Source of the DNA: an uncultured Chloroflexota bacterium
Lineage (GTDB): Bacteria; Chloroflexota; Chloroflexia; Thermomicrobiales; UBA6265
Assembly: GCA_937901745.1 (NCBI GenBank)
Contig: CALGSZ010000119.1
Span: forward strand, 1 to 24,731
Direction of reading: 5' to 3'
DNA length: 24,731 bases
Positions 16,137 through 24,198 of this stretch are shown here, piece by piece. The position numbers were made by a program, and so were the translations under genes. The notes under the pieces were generated by a model. It was not told the origin of the DNA, did no database searches, and saw only the letters and a program-made list of their open reading frames with translations. How positions within the stretch are numbered: the first letter of the stretch is position 1; the number at the start of each line of letters is the position of its first letter.

Positions 16137-17645
16137 TTACACGGCAGGCGGCAAAGAACCGGCCAGCAGCGCCAAATGCAACACCAGGTGATTGGCCGGA
16201 TCGGCCGGATCGCGATGCGTCAGCTTCGCGATCTGCTTGAGGCGATACGCGAGAGTGTTGCGATGCACCCCAAGCCGGTTCGCCGCGGCGACATGCGATC
16301 CGCCCGCTTCGAGATACGCGAGCAAGGTCCGCCGGAGCGTGCCACGCCGATCGCGCGTGACCAGCTCACCCAACGCCTCACGCATGAACTCGGTGAGCTG
16401 AGGCGTGCCCCAGAGGTGATAGAGGAGACGATAGGCGCCGAGGTCCGCCAGGCTGTCGAACCGCGCAATCGGGCCCGGGATGAGCCCCCCGGCGAGCAAC
16501 GCCGCCAGGAAACGCGCCTCCCGGGTGATGCCGGGCAGCGCAGCGGTCCCCACGCCGACGGACGAAACCGCCAGCCAGCTGCGGTCACCAGCCGCGGGCA
16601 GACGCCCAGGGGGAACCTGACGCCGGAGCGCCGGCGACCGAATCGGCGCCTCGGAGCGCAGCTCGATCAACGCGGCGCACGCCCCATCGATCGTCCCCGC
16701 TTCATGAACCGTCCCCAGCGGAGTCAACGCGCGAGAGAGCGCACCAGCATCGAACGCGGGCGAGGCGAGCACCACCCGATACCGCCCGCTCGCCGGCAAC
16801 CCGAGGACCAGCGCGGCGCGAGCGGGATCGCCAGCCGCGCCGGTGAGAAGCGATCCCAGCGCCGAAGCACGCGCTGGTCCTCGCGGTCGCGCATCCGCCG
16901 CCCGCTGCAGCGCCGCCTCGACCGCCATCGCCAAGCGCTCACTCGCCAGTCGCACCAGCGCGCGCCGCTCCGGCTCGACGGGCCCAAGCCACAACGTGTT
17001 GCCGCTTCCGAGCCGGATGCCGAGGCGCCCCGCCTGCCAGCCATCCCCAGAAGGCTGGCTCCCCGGCGACGGCACCGCGGCCGCGGACGTCGCCACCGTC
17101 AGCGCGCCCTGCGCGTCAACGATCGCCGCCTGCACCCCCAAGAAGCTCGCCCCGATCGCGAGAATCTCCGAGAGATCGGCTCCCGTCGAGGCGGCGCCCA
17201 CCAGCAGGCGGCCAAGCTCGGAGCCCGCCCGGTAGAATTCGCCCCGACGCTCGGTCAGCAGCCGGTTGATGTCGCTTTCGAGGTCGGGCGTGAAAGGATC
17301 TGCGATGAGCACCGGCAGGGAATCGGGCGGCGTCACTGGCTGGTCAACAACGACGCCTGCTACCCCGCGTCCCGCGAGCTCGAGCAGCAAGATCCCGAGC
17401 GAAATCCCGGACTCCGAGACGACGCGGGAGGGCACGATTACCAGCTCGTCGCCACGAATCGTCGGGAGCATCGGCGGCGTCGCGCGGACGGTGACCGCCC
17501 AGCTCAGCCCACGGTCAACAAGGGAATCGACACCGTTGTGCGACGCCCGACTCGGCGCCGCCTTTCCATTCAGACTGACAAGCTGCAGACGAGGCTCCCA
17601 GGTCAGCAAATCGCCAAGTGTGATCTCGGGCATCGTAGTCGCCAT
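16137..17645 (-). CDS. PucR-family transcriptional regulator
   Basis: About 502 residues from the ATG at 17645; the frame opens earlier (17777), but that start would overlap the divergent gene and lacks a ribosome site. The N-terminus (TLGDLLTWEPRLQLVSL onward, about 5-125) matches the purine-catabolism-regulator N-terminal domain. The middle looks like a GAF/GGDEF-like sensory region. The C-terminus ends in the PucR helix-turn-helix: SHVAAANRLGVHRNTLAYRL at about 450-469, preceded by LLYHLWGTPQL. Family members sense small molecules and activate nearby catabolic or transport genes. The divergent ECF-type gene is a possible target. GGGAGG five bases before ATG is a strong site, but it is buried in a hairpin. 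Confidence 0.85.
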   Translation of the reverse strand: MATTMPEITLGDLLTWEPRLQLVSLNGKAAPSRASHNGVDSLVDRGLSWAVTVRATPPMLPTIRGDELVIVPSRVVSESGISLGILLLELAGRGVAGVVVDQPVTPPDSLPVLIADPFTPDLESDINRLLTERRGEFYRAGSELGRLLVGAASTGADLSEILAIGASFLGVQAAIVDAQGALTVATSAAAVPSPGSQPSGDGWQAGRLGIRLGSGNTLWLGPVEPERRALVRLASERLAMAVEAALQRAADARPRGPARASALGSLLTGAAGDPARAALVLGLPASGRYRVVLASPAFDAGALSRALTPLGTVHEAGTIDGACAALIELRSEAPIRSPALRRQVPPGRLPAAGDRSWLAVSSVGVGTAALPGITREARFLAALLAGGLIPGPIARFDSLADLGAYRLLYHLWGTPQLTEFMREALGELVTRDRRGTLRRTLLAYLEAGGSHVAAANRLGVHRNTLAYRLKQIAKLTHRDPADPANHLVLHLALLAGSLPPAV

Positions 17646-17674
17646 GTCGCCTCCCTCTCGCCTCCGAGGGAGGC
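17646..17674 (-). promoter_or_regulatory. Hairpin burying the ribosome site of the PucR-type gene
   Basis: On the minus strand GCCTCCCTC (17674-17666), an 8-base loop, then GAGGGAGGC (17657-17649) and three bases before the ATG. The 3' arm is the ribosome site itself. The 9-bp perfect GC-rich stem would block initiation unless opened. Confidence 0.55.
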
Positions 17675-17756
17675 AGGAATTGGTCATCACGCACAACTCT
17701 TGGGGCGCGCCGAACAACGCGCGCTTTCGATCGCAGCATAATCGTGAGAAACGCGC

Positions 17757-18671
17757 ATGTCTTTGGACGCTTTGCACAAACTACGCCGGGGGTTGATCTG
17801 GCCCAAGGCCGTTCCCAGCCGCTCCCACTGGCTCGTGGCGCTCGCGAGCCTGATCGGCGCCGCCAGCTTCCTCTATCCATTCCTCTTGCCGGCCGTGACG
17901 GCTCGCGCGGCGAGCCCCCACGCGGCGGATGCACCGCTCCTCTTCGCCGCGATCACCGCTCTCTGTCTCATCGCGATCGCGGCAGCGTTCGAAGGAGACA
18001 GCGCGGCGCGACGATCTCCCGCTAAGACCGTCGCCCTGCTCGGCGTCCTCGTCGCGATCGACGCGACGCTGCGCCTCGTGCCGACCTTCCTCGGCGCCTC
18101 ACCGATCTTCCTTTTGATCATCCTGACCGGCGCGGTCTTCGGGCCGGTGTTTGGCTTTCAGATGGGCGCATTGACGCTCCTCGTCTCGGCCTTCCTCACC
18201 GGCGGCGTTGGCCCCTGGCTTCCTTTTCAAATGTTGGGCGCTGGTTGGATGGGCCTGACCGCCGGCTGGCTCCCCCGCTCGAGCTCGCCCCGGCGGCGAC
18301 TCGTCATGCTCGCCGCGTTCGGTGCCGGCTGGGGCTTCCTCTTCGGCGCCATCCTCAATTTGTGGTCGTGGCCGTTCACTGCCCCCGGCGCGAGCGAGGC
18401 GGTCGGACTGTACTGGGCGCCCGGCCTCTCCTTCCGGGAGACACTGGAGCGGTACGCGGCGTTCTATCTCACCACGTCGCTTGTCTACGACCTCTTCCGC
18501 GCGGCCGGCAACGCCGCCCTCGTGCTCGCCCTGGGCGCCCCGGCACTGCGGGTGCTCGAGCGCTATCACGACCGGTTCGGCTGGGAGCCGTGGACCGAAG
18601 CAGCGCCTTCCCCAACACGCTCCGGACCGACCAGCACCGGGCAAACGACCGCACCCCAGACCACGTCGTAG
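17757..18671 (+). CDS. ECF-transporter S component (substrate-binding membrane subunit)
   Basis: A 304-residue integral membrane protein with about seven segments (roughly 25-47, 59-79, 90-108, 115-148, 157-172, 182-205, 235-262). The stretch LIILTGAVFGPVFGFQMGAL, followed by a Gly/Pro-rich GGVGPWLPFQMLGAGW, is typical of vitamin-uptake S components. These capture a vitamin and use a shared EcfA/A'/T module, which is not encoded here. Its substrate is not shown by sequence. The next gene on the same strand needs adenosylcobalamin, so cobalamin or a precursor is a reasonable guess. A CATAAT at 17737-17742 would be a -10 giving a near-leaderless mRNA. The C-terminal tail is Ser/Thr/Pro-rich and probably cytoplasmic. 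Confidence 0.75.
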   Translation: MSLDALHKLRRGLIWPKAVPSRSHWLVALASLIGAASFLYPFLLPAVTARAASPHAADAPLLFAAITALCLIAIAAAFEGDSAARRSPAKTVALLGVLVAIDATLRLVPTFLGASPIFLLIILTGAVFGPVFGFQMGALTLLVSAFLTGGVGPWLPFQMLGAGWMGLTAGWLPRSSSPRRRLVMLAAFGAGWGFLFGAILNLWSWPFTAPGASEAVGLYWAPGLSFRETLERYAAFYLTTSLVYDLFRAAGNAALVLALGAPALRVLERYHDRFGWEPWTEAAPSPTRSGPTSTGQTTAPQTTS

Positions 18672-18920
18672 GCCCCGTCACCGACCGCGCCCCGCCCTCT
18701 TCTAACTGACTCGCGCCACCCCTTCCGCAACCGGCCGTTCGGTGTGCTACTATGTACGTACACCCCAACGCCCCAAGTGAGACCCGCATCGGCACGAGCC
18801 GTTTGCCGTGACAAGGTGGCACATCTTGTGTTCTGCTGCCAGGTCGCTATACTACCCCTTGCCCGTGCGCCATAGGTTGGCGCCACGGACATCTACCACC
18901 ACATCATCTAGTGCTTGCGC
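18672..18920. other. Intergenic region upstream of the reductase promoter
   Basis: No gene seen. It contains an upstream promoter candidate (18826-18853). A 7-bp inverted repeat ATCATCT/AGATGAT (18903-18909, 18938-18944) starts at its right end and flanks the main -35. I saw no clear terminator for the S-component gene and no cobalamin riboswitch box. Confidence 0.5.
18826..18853 (+). promoter_or_regulatory. Second, upstream promoter candidate for the reductase
   Basis: TTGTGT (18826-18831), 16 bases, TATACT (18848-18853). The -10 matches five of six consensus bases. It would add about 95 bases to the leader and could give expression independent of the LexA-type site. Confidence 0.35.
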
Positions 18921-18949
18921 TTGACAAGCGGAGCCCCAGATGATATAGA
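18921..18949 (+). promoter_or_regulatory. Near-consensus promoter of the ribonucleotide reductase
   Basis: TTGACA (18921-18926), exactly 17 bases, TATAGA (18944-18949). The -35 lies in the centre of a 13-bp palindrome CGCTTGACAAGCG (18918-18930), a possible second operator. The -10 overlaps the LexA-type palindrome. Transcription should start near 18956 and give a leader of about 165 bases. Confidence 0.75.
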
Positions 18950-18960
18950 ACATATGTTCT
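18947..18960. promoter_or_regulatory. LexA/SOS-type box AGAACATATGTTCT
   Basis: A perfect 14-bp palindrome that fits the Gram-positive SOS core GAAC-R-N-R-Y-GTTC exactly. It covers the end of the -10 and the expected transcription start, the ideal place for repression. Binding by LexA is inferred. Confidence 0.65.
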
Positions 18961-19122
18961 TCTCCCCGCGTGGCGACTTGGGGAGGAACGCCACGAAAGG
19001 AAGGGCAACGTCATGCCAGGAGATCGCCAGGGCGCCCTCGGGCGCCGGACGTTCGCGGGAACGCTTTCTGCACACTGGGAAGGGTAGTGGGCGCGAATAT
19101 GAACGATGAGGGAGGATCCAAG
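18961..19122 (+). promoter_or_regulatory. Structured leader of the reductase mRNA
   Basis: CGTGGCG (18969-18975) pairs with CGCCACG (18989-18995). CTCCCC just before it (18962-18967) pairs with GGGGAG in its loop (18980-18985), the order of an H-type pseudoknot. Further hairpins are GGCGCC-CTCG-GGCGCC (19031-19046) and CGTTC/GAACG (19050-19063). No run of T follows, so simple attenuation is unlikely. It may be a regulatory RNA; an nrdJ-associated RNA motif has been described and should be compared. Confidence 0.45.
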
Positions 19123-22100
19123 GTGAGTGACGAGCAGACTCGACGGGGTTTGACGATCCCGCGGCGCTTCACCAAGCCTGGCGAAGACCCCTTCGCCACC
19201 ATCGAGTGGACGAAGCGCACCTCCCGCATCACAAATCCGGATGGCTCGGTCGTCTTCGAGATGAAGGACGCCGAGGTCCCGGCACCTTGGTCGCAGGTCG
19301 CGACCGACATCATGGTCTCCAAGTACTTCCGCAAGGCCGGCGTTCCTCAGTACGACGAGCACGGCAAGCCGCTGCTCAATGAGGATGGCAGCCCGGTCCT
19401 CGGCCCGGAGCGCTCGGCCAAGCAGGTGATCCACCGGCTCGCCGGCGCCTGGCGCTGGTGGGGCGAGCAGCACGGCTATTTCGCCACGCCGGAGGACGCC
19501 CAAGCCTTCGAGGACGAGCTGAAGTACATGCTCGTCCACCAGATGGCCGCGCCCAACTCGCCCCAGTGGTTCAACACCGGCCTGAACTGGGCCTACGGCA
19601 TCACCGGCCCGGCCCAGGGCCACTACTACGTCGATCCCGAGACGGGCGAAACGAAGGAAAGCCACGACGCCTACACCCGCGCCCAGGTCCATGCCTGCTT
19701 CATCCAGAGCGTCGAGGATGATCTCGTCAATCCCGGCGGCATCATGGACCTCTGGGTGCGCGAGGCGCGCATCTTCAAGTACGGCTCCGGCACCGGCACC
19801 AACTTCTCGAAGATTCGCGGCGAGGGCGAGCCCCTCTCCGGCGGTGGCTCCTCCTCCGGCCTGATGAGCTTCCTCAAGGTCGGCGACCGCGCGGCTGGCG
19901 CGATCAAGAGCGGCGGCACCACCCGGCGCGCCGCGAAGATGGTCGTTCTCGACGCCGACCACCCTGACATTGAAGACTTCGTTGTTTGGAAGGCCCGCGA
20001 GGAGCTCAAGGTCGCCGCGATGGTCGAGGGGATGAAGCACCTCTCGCCGGAGCAGAAGGCGCTCGCCGATAAGTTCGGCCTGAAGCTCGATTACGACTTC
20101 AACGGCGAGGCCTACCAGACCGTCTCCGGGCAGAACGCGAACAACTCCGTCCGCGTCACCAACGACTTCATCCGCGCGGTCGAGGAGGACGGCGATTGGA
20201 ACCTGATCCGCCGGACCGACGGCAAGGTCGCTCGGACGATCCGCGCGCGCGATCTATGGCACAAGATCGCCGAGGCGGCGTGGCGCTCCGCTGATCCGGG
20301 CGTGCAGTTCGACACCACCATCAATGAATGGCACACCTGCCCGGAGAGCGGCCGTATCAACGCGAGCAACCCCTGCTCCGAGTACATGTTCCTCGACAAC
20401 ACCGCCTGCAACCTCGCCAGCCTCAACCTCCTCAAGTTCGTGGATGTCGAGACGGGGCAGGTGGACATCGAGGCGTACCGGCACGCCATCCGCCTCTGGA
20501 CGATCGTCCTCGAGATCAGCGTCCTGATGGCGCAGTACCCGAGCGAGGAAATCGCCCGGCTCTCGTACGAGTTCCGCACGCTCGGTCTCGGCTACGCCAA
20601 CCTCGGCACCGTCCTGATGCTGCGCGGCCTGCCGTACGATAGCGACGAGGCGCGCGCCTTCGCCGCCGCGATGACCGCGATCATGACGGGCGAGGCCTAC
20701 GCGACCAGCGCCGAGCTGGCCAAGCACCTCGGCCCCTTCCCCGGCTACGCGAAGAACGAGCGCCACATGCTGCGGGTCATCCGCAACCACCGGCGCGCCG
20801 CGTACGACGCTCCGGCGGAGGAGTACGAGGGCCTGTCCGTCCTGCCGATGGGCCTGAACGCGCAGCTGGCGCCGGCCGATCTGGTCAGGGCCGCGCGGGA
20901 GGCGTGGGACCGGGCGCTTGCCTGGGGCGAGCTCTACGGCTATCGCAACGCCCAGACGACGCTGCTCGCGCCCACCGGCACCATCGGCCTGCTGATGGAC
21001 TGCGACACCACCGGTGTCGAGCCGGACTTTGCGCTGGTCAAGTTCAAGAAGCTGGCCGGCGGCGGCTACTTCAAGATCGCCAATCAGAGCATCGAGCCCG
21101 CGCTCAAGAACCTCGGCTACAGCCCGGAGGAGCGCAAGGCGATCCTCACCTACGTCCTCGGCACCCTGAGCCTCGACGGCGCGCCGCACATCAACCGCGA
21201 GAGCCTGAAGGCGAAGGGCTTCACCGATGAGGACCTGGATCGCGTCGAGCAGGCGCTGCCGGGTGTCTTCGAGCTCTCCTTCGCGCTCTCGCCCTGGGTG
21301 CTCGGCGAGGAGGCGCTGGCGCGGGCTGGCATCAGCATGGCCGACGCCAGCAAGCCCGGCTTCGACCTGCTGCGAGCGCTCGGCTTCACCCGCGAGCAGA
21401 TCGAGGAAGCGAACGAGCACATCTGCGGCACGATGACCATCGAGGGTGCGCCGTATCTCAAGCCGGAGCACCTGCCGGTCTTCGACTGCGCGAACAAGTG
21501 CGGCAAGAAGGGCACGCGCTTCATCCATCACCTCGGCCACATCAAGATGATGGCCGCCGTCCAGCCGTTCCTCTCCGGCGCGATCTCCAAGACGATCAAC
21601 ATGCCGAACGAGGTCACGGTTGAGGACATCGAGGAGGCGTACACGGCCTCCTGGAAGCTTGGCCTCAAGGCGATGGCCCTCTATCGCGACGGCTCCAAGC
21701 TGAGCCAGCCGCTCTCCACCCGCTCCGAGTCGAAGGACGAGGAGGCCGCCGAGGCTAAGGCGATCTCCGAGGAGGAGATCCAGCGCCGCATTGACGAGGC
21801 AGTCGCCGCCGCGGTGGCGAAGGTCAAGGCCGAGGCGGAGCGCGAGCGTGAGGAAGCTGTCGCGGCCGCCCGCGCCGAGATGGAGCGCGAGCTGGCGGCG
21901 CGTCAGCCTCGCCCGTACCGGCGGCGGCTCCCGGCCAAGCGGCGCGGCTTCACCCAGGAAGCGCGCGTCGCCGGGCACAAGGTCTTCCTCCGGACCGGCG
22001 AGTACGAGGACGGCACGCTCGGCGAGATCTTCATCGACATGCACAAGGAGGGCGCGGCCTTCCGCTCGATGATCAACTGCTTCGCCATCGCGATCTCCAA

Positions 22101-22683
22101 GGGCCTGCAGTACGGCGTGCCGCTGGAGGAGTTCGTGGACACCTTCACCTTCACCCGCTTCGAGCCGCAGGGTATGGTGACCGGGCACCCGAACATCAAG
22201 ATGGCGACGAGCATCATCGACTACGTCTTCCGCGTGCTCGGCCTCGAGTACCTCGGCCGCACCGACCTCGCTCAGGTTCCGCCGGAAGACGTGCCGGAGC
22301 CGGAGGCGAGCGGCGCCGGGGATGCAACGGTCGATCTCGGCGCCCCGAAGGTGGTCGCGAGCGCGGAGTCCGCGCCCGAGTCCGCGCCGGTCGAGCCGGA
22401 TCAGCCGTCCACGCCGCCCGTCGCCACCGCCGCGCCGGTCGCGTCTCCGCCGAAGGCCTACGCCAATGGCCATACTGGCAGCAGCGGCGCGCCGCTGAAC
22501 GGCCTCCATGTCCAAGCGAACGGCTCAGCGACCGCGGTCCTCGCGCCGCAGAGCGCCATGGACGCCCAACTCTCCGAGCTGATGGGCGACGCCCCCTTCT
22601 GCGACGTCTGCGGCCATATCACCGTCCGCAACGGCGCTTGCTACAAGTGCCTCAACTGCGGCAACAGCCTCGGCTGCTCATAA
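19123..22683 (+). CDS. nrdJ: Adenosylcobalamin-dependent (class II) ribonucleotide reductase
   Basis: About 1186 residues. The GTG at 19123 has AGGGAGG seven bases before it and starts the protein at VSDEQTRRGLTIPRRF, normal for the family; an ATG at 19099 is less well placed. It reduces ribonucleotides to deoxyribonucleotides using a B12-derived radical. Visible marks: NSPQWFNTGL, the probable redox Cys192 in HACFIQS and Cys429 in TACNLASLNL, the finger-loop Cys418 in NPCSE (416-420), and APTGTIG (616-622). A charged, probably coiled region (about 865-930) precedes the TSCPD-type domain (about 940-1045). An Ala/Pro linker leads to the zinc-binding tail with Cys1160, 1163, 1173, 1176, 1179 and 1185. 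It is transcribed alone and ends at a strong terminator. The promoter suggests DNA-damage control. Confidence 0.93.
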   Translation: MSDEQTRRGLTIPRRFTKPGEDPFATIEWTKRTSRITNPDGSVVFEMKDAEVPAPWSQVATDIMVSKYFRKAGVPQYDEHGKPLLNEDGSPVLGPERSAKQVIHRLAGAWRWWGEQHGYFATPEDAQAFEDELKYMLVHQMAAPNSPQWFNTGLNWAYGITGPAQGHYYVDPETGETKESHDAYTRAQVHACFIQSVEDDLVNPGGIMDLWVREARIFKYGSGTGTNFSKIRGEGEPLSGGGSSSGLMSFLKVGDRAAGAIKSGGTTRRAAKMVVLDADHPDIEDFVVWKAREELKVAAMVEGMKHLSPEQKALADKFGLKLDYDFNGEAYQTVSGQNANNSVRVTNDFIRAVEEDGDWNLIRRTDGKVARTIRARDLWHKIAEAAWRSADPGVQFDTTINEWHTCPESGRINASNPCSEYMFLDNTACNLASLNLLKFVDVETGQVDIEAYRHAIRLWTIVLEISVLMAQYPSEEIARLSYEFRTLGLGYANLGTVLMLRGLPYDSDEARAFAAAMTAIMTGEAYATSAELAKHLGPFPGYAKNERHMLRVIRNHRRAAYDAPAEEYEGLSVLPMGLNAQLAPADLVRAAREAWDRALAWGELYGYRNAQTTLLAPTGTIGLLMDCDTTGVEPDFALVKFKKLAGGGYFKIANQSIEPALKNLGYSPEERKAILTYVLGTLSLDGAPHINRESLKAKGFTDEDLDRVEQALPGVFELSFALSPWVLGEEALARAGISMADASKPGFDLLRALGFTREQIEEANEHICGTMTIEGAPYLKPEHLPVFDCANKCGKKGTRFIHHLGHIKMMAAVQPFLSGAISKTINMPNEVTVEDIEEAYTASWKLGLKAMALYRDGSKLSQPLSTRSESKDEEAAEAKAISEEEIQRRIDEAVAAAVAKVKAEAEREREEAVAAARAEMERELAARQPRPYRRRLPAKRRGFTQEARVAGHKVFLRTGEYEDGTLGEIFIDMHKEGAAFRSMINCFAIAISKGLQYGVPLEEFVDTFTFTRFEPQGMVTGHPNIKMATSIIDYVFRVLGLEYLGRTDLAQVPPEDVPEPEASGAGDATVDLGAPKVVASAESAPESAPVEPDQPSTPPVATAAPVASPPKAYANGHTGSSGAPLNGLHVQANGSATAVLAPQSAMDAQLSELMGDAPFCDVCGHITVRNGACYKCLNCGNSLGCS

Positions 22684-22700
22684 TATTGAACGATTCCGCA

Positions 22701-22740
22701 CCAGGGACTGGGCCGACTTCGGTCCAGTCCCTGGCGTTTG
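22701..22740 (+). terminator. Terminator of the ribonucleotide reductase gene
   Basis: CCAGGGACTGG (22701-22711) pairs perfectly with CCAGTCCCTGG (22724-22734), and CCG/CGG continues the stem inside. The tail CGTTTG is only weakly T-rich. It starts 17 bases after the stop codon. Confidence 0.7.
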
Positions 22741-22767
22741 AGTCCATCGACAGGGGGAACGCTTCAG

Positions 22768-23709
22768 ATGCTCTGGCATCTTGCCCAAGAGAAGGATTTG
22801 GTGATCCTTGGAGACAATGACGACGTGCTTCCATGCTTTCCGGACGAATCCTTTCAGCTTATCTATATTGATCCCCCTTTCAACACAGGAAAGCTGCAGC
22901 AGCGCGTGACCTTGCGTACCGAGCAAGCAGAATCGGGAGAACGCATCGGATTCCAGGGGAAACGCTATCGCGCAACGAGGATCAGTACCATCGCATATCG
23001 CGACGTGTTTGACGATTACCTTTCGTACATTGAACCCAAGTTGCGTCAGGCGCATCGCCTTCTCAATCCAAGCGGAACACTGTACTTTCATATCGATTAT
23101 CGAGAGGCACACTACTGCAAAGTGCTTCTCGATTCCATCTTCGGCCGTGAGTGCTTCTTGAATGAAATCATCTGGGCATACGATTACGGCGGTCGGCCGC
23201 GCGATCGGTGGCCAGCCAAGCACGACACGATTCTGGTTTACGTCAAGAACATGGGGAAGCATTTCTTCGACCAAGAGGCTGTGGATCGAATTCCGTACAT
23301 GGCTCCAGGACTCGTGACGCCCGAGAAAGCGGCGCGTGGCAAGGTGCCCACGGATGTCTGGTGGCACACCATTGTTCCAACGAACGGTCGTGAGAAGACC
23401 GCCTATCCGACTCAAAAGCCCGAAGGTATTTTGCGTCGAATAATTCAAGCATCGTCTCGCCCGGGAGATTGGGTGCTCGACTTTTTTGCTGGTAGTGGAA
23501 CAACAGGCGCTGTTGCCCAACAACTTGGACGCAGGTTCGTGCTAATCGACAACAATCCGGAGGCGATCCGGGTCATGCATCGGCGACTTCGCCCGAACAA
23601 TTTGGCATTCGTTGACTCCGCTGGAAGATCGCTGTCGACTCTAGAGAGTCCTACCGGCCATTTATCGTTCGCGCAAAAGTCTCTCGAGGAATTGACTTAT
23701 GGATGTTGA
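22768..23709 (+). CDS. Beta-class site-specific DNA methyltransferase (N6-adenine or N4-cytosine)
   Basis: About 313 residues from the ATG at 22768, which has AGGGGG ten bases upstream; the frame also permits a TTG at 22738 that falls inside the terminator. The enzyme transfers methyl from S-adenosylmethionine to a DNA base amine. Catalytic motif IV is DPPF at 35-38 (YIDPPFNTG). The target-recognition region follows, then YPTQKPEG near 213, and motif I FFAGSGTTG at 239-247. This order (IV before I) defines the beta class. All key motifs are intact. Third codon positions are far richer in A/T than in neighbours, pointing to transfer. The stop overlaps the start of the decayed endonuclease by 11 bases, so this was a restriction-modification pair. 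Confidence 0.88.
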   Translation: MLWHLAQEKDLVILGDNDDVLPCFPDESFQLIYIDPPFNTGKLQQRVTLRTEQAESGERIGFQGKRYRATRISTIAYRDVFDDYLSYIEPKLRQAHRLLNPSGTLYFHIDYREAHYCKVLLDSIFGRECFLNEIIWAYDYGGRPRDRWPAKHDTILVYVKNMGKHFFDQEAVDRIPYMAPGLVTPEKAARGKVPTDVWWHTIVPTNGREKTAYPTQKPEGILRRIIQASSRPGDWVLDFFAGSGTTGAVAQQLGRRFVLIDNNPEAIRVMHRRLRPNNLAFVDSAGRSLSTLESPTGHLSFAQKSLEELTYGC

Positions 23710-24124
23710 GACCCAAATGCTCGCGGCATTATCACAGGAGATTGAGCGAGACTACTCAAGTGATACCAACAAGCTTTGGGTAGGAAGCCCTTTTGCCTGG
23801 ATTCGCGCGTGAGCAAGGCGACAACGCGGGGCTATCGGTGAACGGCTTGTTGCAGGTTGGTTTTGTCTTGGACTCTCGCCATTTCAAGCGCATTGCTGGA
23901 TCTTACCAAAATCCATTCTATTGCAATACGTCATTGGCATTATGGGACAGCATACTGGGGCTCAAGGCCAAGAAACTGCTTGGCTTAGCGTCAATCCAGC
24001 TCATCCTCTTTCGTGGTTGAAGGACGACGGCGGGACACTGGCTGATGCCTGGCAGGTATTCCAGCGAATGATTCACGAGCGGGAGACTCAGGTATCTCAA
24101 GAGTTAGAGGTCTCGGCTCTGTGA
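23699..24124 (+). pseudogene. Decayed restriction endonuclease, partner of the methyltransferase
   Basis: One frame runs from ATG 23699 to TGA 24122-24124, broken only by a TGA at 23810-23812. Before the stop: 37 codons ending in LWVGSPFAWIRA. After it: RRQRGAIGERLVAGW, then directly CLGLSPFQAHCWILP and GQHTGAQGQETAWL. From memory, intact relatives have these blocks in this order, but with about 60-70 more residues between AGW and CLG. That segment carries the E...D...E-x-K nuclease core and FQQIRDQ-like part. Here it appears deleted in frame. The frame is otherwise open, so decay looks recent. Base composition matches the methyltransferase. The product, if any, should not cut DNA. Confidence 0.7.
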
Positions 24125-24198
24125 AGATAGCTACCGTTGCCGTCACTGCCACTCTACGTGTCGCGCTCGCCGCTGGTTCTTTGGGGCTCCTCCGCCAC

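Noticed and set aside
15807..17741. 644-codon plus-strand open frame opposite the PucR-type gene
   Set aside because: Arginine/glutamine/proline-rich antisense product; the minus strand encodes a recognisable PucR helix-turn-helix.
18810..18960. NrdR boxes upstream of the reductase
   Set aside because: No pair of sites resembling ACACWATATATWGTGT with proper spacing; CACATCTTGTG near 18820 is only a loose match.
18672..19122. Cobalamin riboswitch upstream of the reductase
   Set aside because: I looked for the B12-box and core elements and found none convincing; structure is present but different.
18904..20040. 378-codon minus-strand open frame across the reductase promoter and 5' end
   Set aside because: It lies antisense to a clear gene and crosses its promoter; the composition is shadow-like.
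20254..22515. 753-codon minus-strand open frame opposite the ribonucleotide reductase
   Set aside because: It is an antisense shadow of a high-GC gene; no family resemblance and no ribosome site.
23810..23812. Selenocysteine or programmed readthrough at the in-frame TGA
   Set aside because: No selenocysteine-type stem-loop was recognised after the codon, and the same gene also appears to lack its catalytic segment, so decay is simpler.
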